A DNA stretch of 64,000 nt from Pseudomonas sp. LD120 (lineage in GTDB: Bacteria > Pseudomonadota > Gammaproteobacteria > Pseudomonadales > Pseudomonadaceae). The notes below the pieces were generated by a model. The model saw only the letters and a list, made by a program, of their open reading frames with translations. It did no database searches and had not been told where the DNA came from. Location of the stretch: positions 62,001 through 126,000 of the forward strand of contig NZ_WVHL01000003.1 of the NCBI RefSeq assembly GCF_009861525.1, read 5' to 3'. Shown here piece by piece: positions 19,027 through 29,075 of this stretch (its first letter is position 1; every line of letters begins with the position of its first letter). The translations under genes and the position numbers were made by a program.

Positions 19027-19805
19027 TGTTCGAGCGCCTGCGTGAAGATATTCAAAGCGTATTCCATCGTGACCCGGCGGCGCGCAACGCCTTTGAGGTG
19101 TTGACCTGCTATCCGGGCATGCATGCGATCTGGATTCATCGCCTCTCCGGCGCGCTGTGGGGCATGGGCTGGAAATGGCTGGCGCGGTTGGTGTCGAACT
19201 TCGGTCGCTGGTTGACCGGAATCGAAATTCACCCCGGGGCCAAGGTCGGTCGTCGTTTCTTTATCGATCATGGCATGGGTATCGTCATTGGCGAGACAGC
19301 GGAGATCGGTGACGACGTAACGCTTTATCAGGGGGTGACCCTGGGCGGTACCAGTTGGAACAAGGGTAAGCGCCATCCGACCCTGGAAGACGGTGTGGTG
19401 GTGGGGGCGGGCGCCAAGGTGCTGGGTCCCTTCACTGTCGGGGCTGGAGCCAAGGTTGGTTCCAATGCCGTGGTGACCAAGGCGGTGCCGGCGGGGGCAA
19501 CGGTGGTGGGGATTCCTGGGCGGATCATTATGAAGTCCAGCGATGAGCAGGAGGCCAAGCGCAAGGCGATGGCGGAAAAGCTCGGCTTCGATGCTTATGG
19601 TGTCAGTGAAGACATGCCGGACCCGGTGGCTCGCGCCATTGGTCAGTTGCTTGATCACCTGCAGGCCGTCGACGGTCGTCTGGAAGGTATGTGTGGTGCG
19701 CTGAAAGATCTGGGCAGTGATTATTGCGCCAAGGATCTGCCTGAGCTGCGGCAAGAGGATTTCGCGGAAGTCAAAGGCGAGGGTGACAGTCCTGTCGGCA
19801 GGTAG
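19026..19805 (+). CDS. cysE: Serine O-acetyltransferase
   Basis: The 259-residue protein starts [21 protein letters not shown]. Its C-terminal half is a left-handed beta-helix of hexapeptide repeats ([52 protein letters not shown]-like VGIPGRIIM). It makes O-acetylserine from serine and acetyl-CoA, the first step of cysteine synthesis, which supplies sulfur to IscS encoded next door. ATG overlaps the trmJ stop. A Pseudomonas-type C-terminal extension after about residue 170 is present. Confidence 0.96.
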   Translation: MFERLREDIQSVFHRDPAARNAFEVLTCYPGMHAIWIHRLSGALWGMGWKWLARLVSNFGRWLTGIEIHPGAKVGRRFFIDHGMGIVIGETAEIGDDVTLYQGVTLGGTSWNKGKRHPTLEDGVVVGAGAKVLGPFTVGAGAKVGSNAVVTKAVPAGATVVGIPGRIIMKSSDEQEAKRKAMAEKLGFDAYGVSEDMPDPVARAIGQLLDHLQAVDGRLEGMCGALKDLGSDYCAKDLPELRQEDFAEVKGEGDSPVGR

Positions 19806-19929
19806 GTCGTAATACCGCATAAGCGACCCGCGAGTCAGGCGTTGGCACTGTGCTGTGCCATTGCATCGCAGACTTTGCTATGATTCGCGCGCTCTTTTGC
19901 GGGTAAACCCGACTAAGGTAGTGGGTCTT

Positions 19930-19962
19930 ATAGTTGACCTGATTACTCGGGTATTGCATACT
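19930..19962 (+). promoter_or_regulatory. iscR promoter with type-1 IscR site
   Basis: From 19930 to 19954 the bases ATAGTTGACC, a short A/T segment, then ACTCGGGTAT match the type-1 IscR operator known from the enterobacterial isc promoter. The -35 box TTGACC (19934-19939) lies inside the site and a -10-like CATACT (19957-19962) follows with 17-bp spacing, 34 bp before the iscR start. Binding of [2Fe-2S]-IscR here would repress the operon when clusters are abundant. Confidence 0.85.
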
Positions 19963-19995
19963 CGTCCCTATTCCGAAACTCCGTGGTACTTGTCC

Positions 19996-20487
19996 ATGCG
20001 ACTGACTACTAAAGGCCGATACGCGGTGACCGCCATGCTCGATTTGGCGTTGCACGCGCAACATGGCCCGGTCTCCCTGGCCGATATCTCTGAGCGCCAA
20101 GGCATCTCCCTGTCCTATCTCGAACAGCTTTTCGCCAAACTGCGCCGCAGTAACTTGGTATCCAGTGTCCGGGGTCCCGGCGGCGGCTATCAGCTGTCCC
20201 GTGACATGCAGGGGATCCAGGTGGCCCAGGTGATCGATGCGGTGAATGAATCGGTCGATGCCACCAAATGCCAGGGATTGGGTGATTGCCACGCCGGCGA
20301 CACCTGTTTGACCCACCACCTGTGGTGCGACCTGAGCCTGCAGATCCACGAATTTCTGAGCGGTATCAGCTTGGCAGACCTTGTCACTCGCCGTGAGGTA
20401 CAAGAGGTCGCCCAGCGTCAGGACCAGCGCCGCTGTAATGGCAAGGCGCCGCGTCTGGACAAGATTGAAGCGTCAGCCGTCGAATGA
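19996..20487 (+). CDS. iscR: Fe-S cluster-responsive regulator IscR
   Basis: The 163-residue product has an Rrf2-type winged HTH ([19 protein letters not shown], then [19 protein letters not shown]) and the three cluster cysteines in the stretch [21 protein letters not shown] (residues about 92-112). Holo-IscR represses isc; apo-IscR activates other targets. It heads the isc operon, 50 bp before iscS. Confidence 0.97.
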   Translation: MRLTTKGRYAVTAMLDLALHAQHGPVSLADISERQGISLSYLEQLFAKLRRSNLVSSVRGPGGGYQLSRDMQGIQVAQVIDAVNESVDATKCQGLGDCHAGDTCLTHHLWCDLSLQIHEFLSGISLADLVTRREVQEVAQRQDQRRCNGKAPRLDKIEASAVE

Positions 20488-20537
20488 CAGCCAAAGAGCT
20501 AGCGGCACGCCAGCCAGCCTGATTTAGGAGAGAGTCC

Positions 20538-21752
20538 ATGAAATTGCCGATTTACCTTGATTACTCTGCAACCACCCCGGTTGATCCACGGGTGGCGCAG
20601 AAGATGAGTGAATGCCTGCTGGTCGACGGAAACTTCGGTAACCCGGCGTCCCGCTCCCACGTGTTTGGCTGGAAAGCCGAAGAGTCGGTGGAAAATGCCC
20701 GTCGCCAAGTGGCAGACCTGGTCAACGCCGACCCGCGTGAAATCGTCTGGACTTCCGGTGCCACCGAGTCCGATAACCTGGCAATCAAGGGCGTCGCGCA
20801 TTTCTATCACACCAAGGGCAAGCACCTGATCACCTCGAAGATCGAGCACAAGGCTGTCCTGGACACCATGCGCCAGCTTGAGCGTGAAGGCTTCGAAGTG
20901 ACCTACATCGAGCCGGGCGAAGACGGTCTGATCACTCCGGCCATGGTTGAAGCGGCCCTGCGTGACGACACCATCCTGGTTTCGATCATGCATGTGAACA
21001 ACGAGATCGGCACTATCAACGACATCGCCGCCATCGGCGAGTTGACCCGCTCCAAAGGCGTCCTGTTCCACGTCGACGGCGCTCAGTCCACCGGCAAGGT
21101 CGAGATCGACCTGCAGGCTCTGAAAGTCGACCTGATGTCCTTCTCGGCCCACAAGACCTACGGCCCCAAAGGCATCGGCGCGCTGTACGTCAGCCGCAAG
21201 CCGCGGGTGCGCCTGGAGGCCACCATGCACGGCGGTGGTCATGAGCGTGGCATGCGCTCCGGCACCTTGGCCACTCACCAGATCGTCGGCATGGGCGAGG
21301 CTTTTCGCGTCGCCAAGGAAGACATGGCGGCCGAGAACCTGCGCATCAAGGCCCTGAGCGATCGCTTCTTCAAGCAGGTCGAGCACCTCGAAGAGCTGTA
21401 CGTCAACGGCAGCATGACAGCCCGCGTGCCGCACAACCTGAACCTGAGCTTCAACTACGTTGAGGGCGAGTCGCTGATCATGGCCCTCAAGGACCTGGCG
21501 GTGTCTTCCGGTTCGGCCTGTACTTCGGCTTCGCTTGAGCCTTCGTACGTGCTGCGCGCCCTGGGTCGCAACGATGAGCTGGCTCACAGCTCGATCCGCT
21601 TCACCTTCGGCCGCTTCACCACTGAAGAAGAAATTGATTACGCGGCGCAGAAAGTCTGCGAAGCCGTTACCAAGCTGCGCGCTCTGTCGCCGCTGTGGGA
21701 CATGTACAAAGATGGCGTCGATATCTCGAAGATCGAGTGGGCGGCGCACTGA
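20538..21752 (+). CDS. iscS: Cysteine desulfurase IscS
   Basis: The product has 404 residues. It is a PLP enzyme that takes sulfur from cysteine and hands it to IscU and to tRNA thiolation. The PLP lysine is in [15 protein letters not shown] and the persulfide cysteine in [21 protein letters not shown] near residue 328, followed by the usual long C-terminal tail to WAAH. GGAGAG precedes the ATG. Confidence 0.98.
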   Translation: MKLPIYLDYSATTPVDPRVAQKMSECLLVDGNFGNPASRSHVFGWKAEESVENARRQVADLVNADPREIVWTSGATESDNLAIKGVAHFYHTKGKHLITSKIEHKAVLDTMRQLEREGFEVTYIEPGEDGLITPAMVEAALRDDTILVSIMHVNNEIGTINDIAAIGELTRSKGVLFHVDGAQSTGKVEIDLQALKVDLMSFSAHKTYGPKGIGALYVSRKPRVRLEATMHGGGHERGMRSGTLATHQIVGMGEAFRVAKEDMAAENLRIKALSDRFFKQVEHLEELYVNGSMTARVPHNLNLSFNYVEGESLIMALKDLAVSSGSACTSASLEPSYVLRALGRNDELAHSSIRFTFGRFTTEEEIDYAAQKVCEAVTKLRALSPLWDMYKDGVDISKIEWAAH

Positions 21753-21846
21753 ATTTAAGTCGCCGCACAGGGTTCTGTGGAGCGTGCCGATAACGGCGGT
21801 TTGCGGACCCCAAGAGCGACTCTCTGATGAGTGAGGATTAAGAATC

Positions 21847-22233
21847 ATGGCTTACAGCGAAAAGGTCATCGACCACTACGAGAACCCGCGCAACGTCGGC
21901 AAGATGGATGCGGAAGACCCTGATGTCGGCACCGGCATGGTCGGCGCTCCAGCCTGCGGCGACGTAATGCGTCTGCAGATCAAGGTCAACGAGCAGGGCG
22001 TCATTGAGGACGCCAAGTTCAAGACTTACGGCTGCGGTTCGGCGATCGCCTCCAGTTCCCTGGCCACCGAGTGGATGAAGGGCAAGACTCTGGATGAAGC
22101 CGAGACCATCAAGAACACCCAGCTGGCTGAAGAGTTGGCTCTGCCGCCAGTGAAGATCCACTGCTCGGTACTCGCCGAAGACGCCATCAAGGCCGCCGTT
22201 CGCGATTACAAGCAGAAGAAAGGCCTGATCTGA
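21847..22233 (+). CDS. iscU: Fe-S cluster scaffold IscU
   Basis: The 128-residue protein has the three cluster ligands in GAPACGDVM, KTYGCGSAIASSS and IHCSVLAEDAI, and the LPPVK motif that HscA recognises. It assembles [2Fe-2S] and [4Fe-4S] clusters with sulfur from IscS. The gap from iscS is 94 bp with no gene. Confidence 0.98.
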   Translation: MAYSEKVIDHYENPRNVGKMDAEDPDVGTGMVGAPACGDVMRLQIKVNEQGVIEDAKFKTYGCGSAIASSSLATEWMKGKTLDEAETIKNTQLAEELALPPVKIHCSVLAEDAIKAAVRDYKQKKGLI

Positions 22234-22275
22234 TCGATCGGCTTTCACAGATTTGGCGACAAGTAAGGAGTCACG

Positions 22276-22599
22276 ATGGCTATCAGCATGACAGAAGCGG
22301 CTGCTCAACACGTGCGACGCTCCCTCAACGGGCGCGGCAAGGGTGATGGGATTCGCCTGGGTGTTCGCACCACGGGCTGTTCCGGCCTTGCCTATGTGCT
22401 GGAGTTCGTCGACGAGATCGGCGAGGACGATCAGGTGTTCGAAAGTCACGGTGAAAAAGTGATCATCGACCCGAAAAGCCTGACCTATCTGGATGGCACC
22501 GAACTTGATTTCGTCAAGGAAGGGTTGAACGAAGGCTTCAAGTTCAACAACCCCAACGTGCGCGGTGAATGTGGCTGCGGCGAAAGCTTCAACATCTGA
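22276..22599 (+). CDS. iscA: Iron-sulfur assembly protein IscA
   Basis: The 107-residue A-type carrier has the conserved Cys in [14 protein letters not shown] and the C-terminal pair GECGCGESF. It carries iron or clusters to targets. The upstream AAGGAG is well placed. It is followed nine bases later by hscB. Confidence 0.97.
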   Translation: MAISMTEAAAQHVRRSLNGRGKGDGIRLGVRTTGCSGLAYVLEFVDEIGEDDQVFESHGEKVIIDPKSLTYLDGTELDFVKEGLNEGFKFNNPNVRGECGCGESFNI

Positions 22600-22607
22600 G
22601 GCTTCTT

Positions 22608-23129
22608 GTGGGTACTCCTTGTCATTTCGCTTTATTTGAGCTGCAGCCGAGCTTCCGTCTGGATCTCGAGCAGTTGGCCGCGCGCTACCGTGAGTTGGCG
22701 CGTGAGGTTCATCCGGACCGTTTTGCCGATGCTTCCGAGCGCGAGCAGCGTTTGGCCCTTGAGCAGTCGGCGAGCCTCAATGAGGCATATCAAACCCTCA
22801 AGAGTCCGCCCAAGCGCGCCCGTTACTTGCTGGCCTTGAAGGGGGGCGAGTTGCCGCTTGAGGTCACGGTGCATGACCCGGAGTTTCTTCTGCAGCAGAT
22901 GCAGTGGCGCGAAGAGCTCGAGGACTTGCAGGACAGCGCGGATCTGGCTGGCGTGGCGGCATTCAAGCGTCGGCTCAAGACTGCCCAGGATGAACTGAAC
23001 GAAAGCTTCGCAGTTTGTTGGGACGATGCAGTGCAGCGTGAGCAGGCCGAGCGCCTGATGCGACGCATGCAGTTCCTCGACAAGCTCACCTACGAAGTGC
23101 GCCAGTTAGAAGAGCGCCTCGACGATTAA
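22608..23129 (+). CDS. hscB: Fe-S co-chaperone HscB
   Basis: The start is GTG at 22608, giving 173 residues that open with the family's [11 protein letters not shown]; upstream in-frame codons lie inside iscA and have no similarity. The J-domain with VHPDRF (about residues 33-38) stimulates HscA ATPase, and the C-terminal helices bind IscU. No strong ribosome site is visible, so coupling to iscA is likely. Confidence 0.95.
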   Translation: MGTPCHFALFELQPSFRLDLEQLAARYRELAREVHPDRFADASEREQRLALEQSASLNEAYQTLKSPPKRARYLLALKGGELPLEVTVHDPEFLLQQMQWREELEDLQDSADLAGVAAFKRRLKTAQDELNESFAVCWDDAVQREQAERLMRRMQFLDKLTYEVRQLEERLDD

Positions 23130-23180
23130 CCCAGTGCCGCTCCGGTCGCACGCCTGATATACAGATAAGTCCAGATAAGC

Positions 23181-25043
23181 ATGGCCCTACTGCAGATCGC
23201 CGAACCCGGCCAAAGTCCTCAACCGCACCAGCGTCGCCTGGCTGTGGGAATCGACTTGGGTACTACCAATTCGCTGGTCGCTGCCTTGCGCAGTGGTCTT
23301 TCCGAGCCTCTGGCCGACGCGCAGGGTCAGGTGATTCTGCCGTCTGCCGTGCGTTATCACGCCGACCGCGTCGAAGTGGGCGAGTCCGCCCGCCAGGCTG
23401 CGCCCACCGATCCCTTGAATACCGTGCTTTCGGTCAAGCGCTTGATGGGGCGTGGTTTGGCCGACGTTAAGCAATTGGGTGAGCAACTGCCTTATCGCTT
23501 TGTCGGCGGTGAGTCGCATATGCCGTTCATCGAGACTGTCCAGGGGCCCAAAAGCCCGGTGGAAGTCTCCGCTGAAGTGCTGAAGGTGTTGCGTCAGCGT
23601 GCTGAAGCGGCGCTGGGTGGTGAATTGGTGGGGGCGGTGATCACTGTTCCGGCTTATTTCGATGATGCCCAGCGTCAAGCCACCAAGGATGCGGCCAAGC
23701 TGGCCGGTCTGAATGTGTTGCGCTTGCTCAACGAACCGACCGCAGCGGCGGTCGCTTATGGCTTGGATCAGCACGCCGAGGGCGTGGTGGCTATCTATGA
23801 CCTGGGTGGTGGTACGTTCGATATTTCCATCTTGCGCCTGACCGGCGGTGTTTTCGAAGTCCTGGCCACCGGTGGCGACACGGCCCTGGGCGGCGATGAT
23901 TTCGACCACGCTATTGCCAACTGGATCATTGAGGGCGCGGGTTTGTCCGCTGACCTGGATCCGGGCGCCCAGCGCAATCTGTTGCAAACCGCCTGTGCGG
24001 CCAAGGAAGCCCTGACCAGCGCTGCTTCGGTGGAGGTGGTGCATGGCGCCTGGCGCGCAACCCTGACTCGGGAGGCCTTCGATGCGTTGATCGAGCCCAT
24101 GGTGGCGCGCAGCCTCAAGGCTTGCCGTCGTGCGGTGCGTGACTCCAATGTCGAATTGGACGAAGTGCAGGCGGTGGTCATGGTCGGTGGTTCGACTCGC
24201 GTGCCGCGTGTGCGCGAAGCGGTCGCTGAAATGTTCGGGCGCCAGCCGCTGACCGAGATCGACCCGGATCAAGTGGTGGCCATCGGTGCTGCGATCCAGG
24301 CCGATACCTTGGCCGGCAACAAGCGTGAAGGCGGCGAATTGCTGCTGCTGGATGTGATTCCGTTGTCCCTGGGGCTGGAAACCATGGGTGGGCTGATGGA
24401 GAAGGTGATCCCGCGCAACACCACCATCCCGGTTGCCCGTGCCCAGGACTTCACCACCTACAAGGATGGCCAGACGGCCATGATGGTTCATGTGCTGCAA
24501 GGCGAGCGTGAGCTGATCAGCGACTGTCGCTCCCTGGCGCGCTTCGAATTACGTGGCATTCCGCCGATGGTGGCCGGCGCGGCGAAAATCCGCGTGACCT
24601 TCCAGGTCGACGCCGACGGCCTGCTCAGCGTTTCCGCGCGTGAGCTGGGATCGGGCGTGGAAGCCAGCATCCAGGTCAAGCCGTCCTACGGCCTGACCGA
24701 CGGCGAAATCGCCAAGATGCTCAAGGACTCCTTCCAGTACGCCGGCGACGACAAGGTGGCACGTGTGCTGCGGGAGCAGCAGGTTGATGCTCAGCGGCTG
24801 ATCGAGGCCGTGCAAGGCGCTCTGGATGCGGACGGTGATCGCCTGCTGGACGCTGAAGAGCGCATGGTCATCGAGCTGCAGATGCAGGAACTGAGTGAAT
24901 TGATGCGTGGTACCGATGGTTACGCCATCGAGCAGCAGACCAAGCGTCTGTCGCAGGTGACCGATGCTTTTGCTGCCCGCCGCCTGGATTCGACGGTGAA
25001 AGCCGCTCTGGCGGGGCGCAACCTGAATGAAATTGAGGAATAA
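23181..25043 (+). CDS. hscA: Hsp70-type chaperone HscA
   Basis: The product is 620 residues with an ATPase domain ([13 protein letters not shown] near residue 25; [26 protein letters not shown]) and a substrate domain. It binds the LPPVK motif of IscU and drives cluster transfer with HscB. The IscU partner lies two genes upstream in the same operon. Confidence 0.97.
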   Translation: MALLQIAEPGQSPQPHQRRLAVGIDLGTTNSLVAALRSGLSEPLADAQGQVILPSAVRYHADRVEVGESARQAAPTDPLNTVLSVKRLMGRGLADVKQLGEQLPYRFVGGESHMPFIETVQGPKSPVEVSAEVLKVLRQRAEAALGGELVGAVITVPAYFDDAQRQATKDAAKLAGLNVLRLLNEPTAAAVAYGLDQHAEGVVAIYDLGGGTFDISILRLTGGVFEVLATGGDTALGGDDFDHAIANWIIEGAGLSADLDPGAQRNLLQTACAAKEALTSAASVEVVHGAWRATLTREAFDALIEPMVARSLKACRRAVRDSNVELDEVQAVVMVGGSTRVPRVREAVAEMFGRQPLTEIDPDQVVAIGAAIQADTLAGNKREGGELLLLDVIPLSLGLETMGGLMEKVIPRNTTIPVARAQDFTTYKDGQTAMMVHVLQGERELISDCRSLARFELRGIPPMVAGAAKIRVTFQVDADGLLSVSARELGSGVEASIQVKPSYGLTDGEIAKMLKDSFQYAGDDKVARVLREQQVDAQRLIEAVQGALDADGDRLLDAEERMVIELQMQELSELMRGTDGYAIEQQTKRLSQVTDAFAARRLDSTVKAALAGRNLNEIEE

Positions 25044-25046
25044 CTG

Positions 25047-25388
25047 ATGCCGCAGATCATTTTTCTGCCACACGCCGTGTTCTGCCCGGACGGTCTGGTT
25101 GTCGAGGTCGAGCCCGGGGTTTCGGTGCTCGAAGTGGCCCATGACAACCACATCGAGATCGAGAGCGCCTGCGGCGGCGTCTGTGCCTGTACCACCTGTC
25201 ACTGCATCATTCGCGAAGGCTTCGACTCGCTGAATGAGGCGGACGAGTTGGAAGAAGACTTGCTGGACAAGGCTTGGGGGCTGGAGGCGCAATCGCGGCT
25301 GTCGTGCCAGGCCATCGTCGGCGACGAAGACCTGACCGTTGAAATTCCCAAGTACTCGCTCAACCACGCCGCCGAAGCGCCGCACTGA
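25047..25388 (+). CDS. fdx: ISC-type [2Fe-2S] ferredoxin
   Basis: The 113-residue protein carries the adrenodoxin-type ligands in SACGGVCACTTCHC and LSCQAIVG. It supplies electrons for cluster assembly. It follows hscA by three bases, as expected in isc operons. Confidence 0.97.
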   Translation: MPQIIFLPHAVFCPDGLVVEVEPGVSVLEVAHDNHIEIESACGGVCACTTCHCIIREGFDSLNEADELEEDLLDKAWGLEAQSRLSCQAIVGDEDLTVEIPKYSLNHAAEAPH

Positions 25389-25402
25389 TTCAAGGAGTCG
25401 TC

Positions 25403-25603
25403 ATGAGTCTGAAGTGGGTTGATGTACTGGAAATCGCGATCCAGTTGGCTGAGTCCAAGCCCGATGTGGATCCGCGTTATGTGAACTTTGTCGATCTGCA
25501 CCAATGGGTTCTGGCCCTGCCGGAATTCAACGACGATCCGGCTCGCGGAGGCGAGAAGGTTCTTGAAGCAATTCAAGCTGCCTGGATCGACGAAGCGGAC
25601 TGA
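25403..25603 (+). CDS. iscX: Fe-S assembly regulator IscX
   Basis: The small acidic protein (66 residues) has the family pattern LKWVDVLEIAIQLAE, DPRYVNFVDLHQWVLAL and IQAAWIDEAD. IscX binds IscS and modulates sulfur transfer. It ends the isc operon; a hairpin follows at 25636. Confidence 0.97.
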   Translation: MSLKWVDVLEIAIQLAESKPDVDPRYVNFVDLHQWVLALPEFNDDPARGGEKVLEAIQAAWIDEAD

Positions 25604-25635
25604 ATCCGCGGGCTACGCCGTTAGGCAATCCCTAT

Positions 25636-25660
25636 AAACCCGCGTATAATTCGCGGGTTT
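25636..25660 (+). terminator. Terminator hairpin after iscX with TATAAT in the loop
   Basis: AAACCCGCG (25636-25644) pairs with CGCGGGTTT (25652-25660), followed by AATTTTT. The loop contains TATAAT (25645-25650), a consensus -10 hexamer, about 45 bp ahead of ndk, so the same bases could also belong to the ndk promoter (a weak -35-like TTAGGC lies 18 bp upstream). Confidence 0.8.
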
Positions 25661-25697
25661 AATTTTTCGCTTTAATCACCGTTTCTGGAGTTACACC

Positions 25698-26123
25698 ATG
25701 GCTGTTCAACGTACTTTCTCCATCATCAAGCCTGACGCTGTTGCAAAAAACGTTATCGGCAAGATCGTTTCCCGTTTTGAAGAAGCCGGCCTGCGCGTTG
25801 TAGCTTCGAAAATGAAGCAGCTGTCCAAGGCTGAAGCTGAAGGCTTCTACGCTGAGCATAGCGAGCGCGGCTTCTTCGGTGAGTTGGTTGCCTTCATGAC
25901 TTCCGGTCCAGTTGTTGTTCAGGTTCTGGAAGGCGAAAACGCCATCGCTCGCAACCGTGAGCTGATGGGCGCTACCAACCCTAAAGAAGCGGCTGCCGGC
26001 ACCATCCGTGCTGACTTCGCCGAGTCCATCGACGCCAATGCCGTTCACGGTTCGGACTCCGAAGCTGCCGCTGCTCGCGAAATCGCTTACTTCTTCGCAG
26101 CTACTGAAGTAACCGCTCGCTGA
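25698..26123 (+). CDS. ndk: Nucleoside diphosphate kinase
   Basis: The 141-residue protein starts [17 protein letters not shown] and carries the phospho-His in [16 protein letters not shown] (His near 117). It equilibrates NTP pools using ATP. ATG has CTGGAG upstream. It is followed 28 bp later by rlmN. Codon use is strongly biased, suggesting high expression. Confidence 0.98.
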   Translation: MAVQRTFSIIKPDAVAKNVIGKIVSRFEEAGLRVVASKMKQLSKAEAEGFYAEHSERGFFGELVAFMTSGPVVVQVLEGENAIARNRELMGATNPKEAAAGTIRADFAESIDANAVHGSDSEAAAAREIAYFFAATEVTAR

Positions 26124-26151
26124 GTAAGGCTTGCGCGTGAGGGGTGAAACC

Positions 26152-27300
26152 ATGACTGCATCGATCGGCAAAACTAACCTGTTGGGTCTGACTCAACCGG
26201 AAATGGAGAAATTCTTCGACTCAATCGGGGAGAAGCGCTTCCGTGCCGGTCAGGTAATGAAATGGATTCACCACTTTGGCGTCGATGATTTCGACGCCAT
26301 GACGAATGTCGGCAAGGTCCTGCGCGAAAAGCTCAAGACCGTTGCCGAAATTCGCGGTCCCGAAGTGGTCAGCGAGGACATCTCCAGCGACGGCACCCGT
26401 AAATGGGTGGTGCGCGTGGCGTCCGGCAGTTGTGTCGAGACCGTGTACATTCCCCAGGGCAAGCGCGGCACTCTGTGCGTTTCGTCCCAGGCAGGCTGTG
26501 CCCTGGACTGCAGTTTCTGCTCCACCGGCAAGCAAGGCTTCAATAGCAACCTCACCGCCGCCGAAGTCATCGGCCAGGTGTGGATTGCCAACAAATCCTT
26601 TGGCAGCGTCCCGGCGACAGTCGACCGTGCCATCACCAACGTGGTGATGATGGGCATGGGTGAGCCGCTGCTGAACTTCGACAACGTCATCGCGGCCATG
26701 CACCTGATGATGGACGACCTGGGCTACGGCATTTCCAAGCGCCGGGTGACCCTGTCGACCTCCGGCGTGGTGCCGATGATCGATGAGCTGGCCAAGCACA
26801 TCGACGTCTCCCTGGCGTTGTCGCTGCACGCACCCAACGATGCGCTGCGCAACCAGCTAGTACCGATCAACAAGAAGTACCCGTTGAAGATGCTGCTTGA
26901 GTCTTGCCAGCGCTACATGTCCGCCTTGGGCGAGAAACGTGTGCTGACCATCGAGTACACCCTGCTCAAGGATGTTAACGACAAGTTGGAACACGCCGTT
27001 GAAATGATCGAGTTGCTCAAGGACATTCCTTGCAAGATCAACCTGATCCCGTTCAACCCGTTCCCTCATTCGGGGTACGAGCGCCCGAGCAATAACGCCA
27101 TTCGTCGCTTCCAGGATCAACTGCACCACGCAGGTTTCAATGTCACCGTGCGTACTACCCGGGGTGAGGACATCGATGCTGCTTGCGGTCAGTTGGTCGG
27201 GCAGGTGCTGGACCGCACCCGTCGCAGCGAGCGTTATATCGCCGTGCGCGAGTTGAGCGCCGACACCGATATGCCGCAAAGCGCTGCGACTCGAACCTGA
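26152..27300 (+). CDS. rlmN: Dual-specificity 23S rRNA/tRNA methyltransferase RlmN
   Basis: ATG 26152, with GAGGGG upstream, gives 382 residues. The radical-SAM motif [16 protein letters not shown] binds the [4Fe-4S] cluster, and a later conserved Cys near residue 350 (DAACGQL) carries the methyl group. It methylates C2 of A2503 in 23S rRNA and A37 of some tRNAs. It depends on Fe-S supply from the operon just upstream. Confidence 0.97.
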   Translation: MTASIGKTNLLGLTQPEMEKFFDSIGEKRFRAGQVMKWIHHFGVDDFDAMTNVGKVLREKLKTVAEIRGPEVVSEDISSDGTRKWVVRVASGSCVETVYIPQGKRGTLCVSSQAGCALDCSFCSTGKQGFNSNLTAAEVIGQVWIANKSFGSVPATVDRAITNVVMMGMGEPLLNFDNVIAAMHLMMDDLGYGISKRRVTLSTSGVVPMIDELAKHIDVSLALSLHAPNDALRNQLVPINKKYPLKMLLESCQRYMSALGEKRVLTIEYTLLKDVNDKLEHAVEMIELLKDIPCKINLIPFNPFPHSGYERPSNNAIRRFQDQLHHAGFNVTVRTTRGEDIDAACGQLVGQVLDRTRRSERYIAVRELSADTDMPQSAATRT

Positions 27301-27312
27301 GAGAGGAACTCC

Positions 27313-28071
27313 ATGGCCCTGCGCTTCGCGCTGCTGTTGCTTGTTGCCAGCCTGTGTGCTGGCTGTGTTCTTTCGGGTGATTCCAGCCCGATGAGCACCA
27401 GCAAGGGCCGTGATGAGGCGCGTGCAGCGTACGTGCAGTTGGGGTTGGGTTATCTGCAGCAGGGCATGAGCGAGCGAGCCAAGGTGCCACTGAAAAAAGC
27501 CCTTGAGCTGAGCCCGGCTGATGCCGATGCCCATGCCGCCTTGGCGCTGGTGTTCCAGGTTGAGATGGAGCCTGCGCTCGCCGATGAGCATTTTCGCAAG
27601 GCCCTGGTGGCGGCTCCGCACAGTGCCCGGATTCTTAACAACTACGGCAGCTTTCTCTTCGAAGAAAAACGTTACAAAGAGGCTTATCAGCGTTTCGAGC
27701 AAGCGGCTGCTGATACTCTCTACCCCGAGCGCTCCCGGGTGTTCGAAAACCTGGGTATGACCGCTTCGAAGCTGGGCCAGCGCGAGCTGGCCCAGTTGCA
27801 ACTGGAAAAGGCTCTGCGTCTGAATCACCAACAGCCCCGTGCGTTGCTGGAAATGGCTGAGTTGTCTTACGAAGACAGGCATTATGTGCCCGCGCGCAAC
27901 TATTACGATCGTTTTAGCCTGCTTGGCGAGCAAAATGCACGTAGTCTATTGCTCGGCGTTCGGCTGGCAACGGTGTTCGAAGATCGCGACAAGGCCGCCA
28001 GTTACGGTCTGCAACTAAAACGACTTTATCCCGGCACGCCGGAATATCAGCAATACCTGTCGGAGCAATGA
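27313..28071 (+). CDS. pilW: Type IV pilus biogenesis lipoprotein PilW (PilF)
   Basis: The 252-residue protein has a lipoprotein signal ending in the lipobox LCAGC (Cys17) and about six TPR helices (for example AAYVQLGLGYLQQGMSERA; ILNNYGSFLFEEKRYKEA). It is the outer-membrane pilotin that helps the PilQ secretin assemble. Its stop overlaps rodZ by four bases. The order rlmN-pilW-rodZ-ispG-hisS is conserved in gammaproteobacteria. Confidence 0.95.
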   Translation: MALRFALLLLVASLCAGCVLSGDSSPMSTSKGRDEARAAYVQLGLGYLQQGMSERAKVPLKKALELSPADADAHAALALVFQVEMEPALADEHFRKALVAAPHSARILNNYGSFLFEEKRYKEAYQRFEQAAADTLYPERSRVFENLGMTASKLGQRELAQLQLEKALRLNHQQPRALLEMAELSYEDRHYVPARNYYDRFSLLGEQNARSLLLGVRLATVFEDRDKAASYGLQLKRLYPGTPEYQQYLSEQ

Positions 28072-29072
28072 TGAAAGCGGCGCATCCCGAAGTTCAAGCA
28101 GTGACTCGCGTAAACCCCGGAGAGACCCTGCGACAGGCCCGCGAAAGCAATGGTTGGTCGCTGGCTGAAGTGGCCCAAAAGCTCAACCTCACCGTGAGTT
28201 CCCTGAGTAACCTGGAAGCTGGCGCGTTCGACAAACTGCCGGGGCATACCTTCGCCCGCGGCTATATCCGTGCTTACGCCAAATTGCTGGGCATGGATCA
28301 GGCCATTCTGGTCCAGGAGTTCGATCAGTACACCGGTACCGACTCACAGGGCAGCAGTGTCCACGCATTGGGCCGTATTGAGGAGCCCGTGCGGGTTTCC
28401 CATGCGATCCTGCGTATTGTCAGTTTGCTGTTGCTGGTGGCAGTGGTCGGTGTCGGTTTTGTCTGGTGGCAAGATCAGTCCTCCCAGCGTGGCAAAGAGG
28501 CCGTGTCGTTGACGCCTGAGCATGTCGAGGTCGAAGGCGCAGACGGTACCACGCAGATTCATCCGATCGACGAACCTGAAGATCAGGCCGTTGCCGAAGG
28601 GCAGAGCGAAGCGGACGCCAGTACCGCGCAAGTCGAGAGTCAGGCGCAGAGTGAAGCGCCTGCCAGTGCTGCGACGCCAGCAGCACCAACGCCTGTGGCG
28701 CGATCTGCAGCACCTATGAATACCGCGCCAGTGCAAGCTACGCCGGTCGCTCAGGCGCCAGCCGCCGCACCGGCACCTGCTGCACCTGCAAGCGCTGTCA
28801 GCGCGCCGGACACCGCCGCGTCAGCTGTCGGTTCGGCACAGGTAAACATTCAGTTCAGCGCTGACTGCTGGACTCAGGTTTCCGATGGCAACGGCAAGCT
28901 CCTGCTCAGTGCCCTCAAGCGCAAGGGTGAAAGCGTTGATGTCAGCGGCAAGCCGCCTTTTGCCGTGCGTCTGGGTTATGCCCGTGGCGCACAAATCACT
29001 TACAACGGTCAGGCGGTGGATGTCGCCCCGTTTACCACTGGCGAGACTGCTCGCCTGAAGTTAGGTCAATAA
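28068..29072 (+). CDS. rodZ: RodZ-like cytoskeletal/HTH membrane protein
   Basis: The product has 334 residues. A cytoplasmic HTH_25 domain (about 15-85, GETLRQARESNGWSLAEVAQKL) is followed by one membrane helix (about 108-128), a low-complexity Ala/Pro/Gln/Glu region and a C-terminal DUF4115 domain (from about 255). RodZ links MreB filaments to the membrane and keeps rod shape. Two adjacent ATG codons are possible starts. It overlaps pilW. Confidence 0.92.
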   Translation: MMKAAHPEVQAVTRVNPGETLRQARESNGWSLAEVAQKLNLTVSSLSNLEAGAFDKLPGHTFARGYIRAYAKLLGMDQAILVQEFDQYTGTDSQGSSVHALGRIEEPVRVSHAILRIVSLLLLVAVVGVGFVWWQDQSSQRGKEAVSLTPEHVEVEGADGTTQIHPIDEPEDQAVAEGQSEADASTAQVESQAQSEAPASAATPAAPTPVARSAAPMNTAPVQATPVAQAPAAAPAPAAPASAVSAPDTAASAVGSAQVNIQFSADCWTQVSDGNGKLLLSALKRKGESVDVSGKPPFAVRLGYARGAQITYNGQAVDVAPFTTGETARLKLGQ

Positions 29073-29075
29073 GTC

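Noticed and set aside
20499..21848. A 449-codon open frame antisense to iscS
   Set aside because: Same shadow effect over a clearly real iscS gene.
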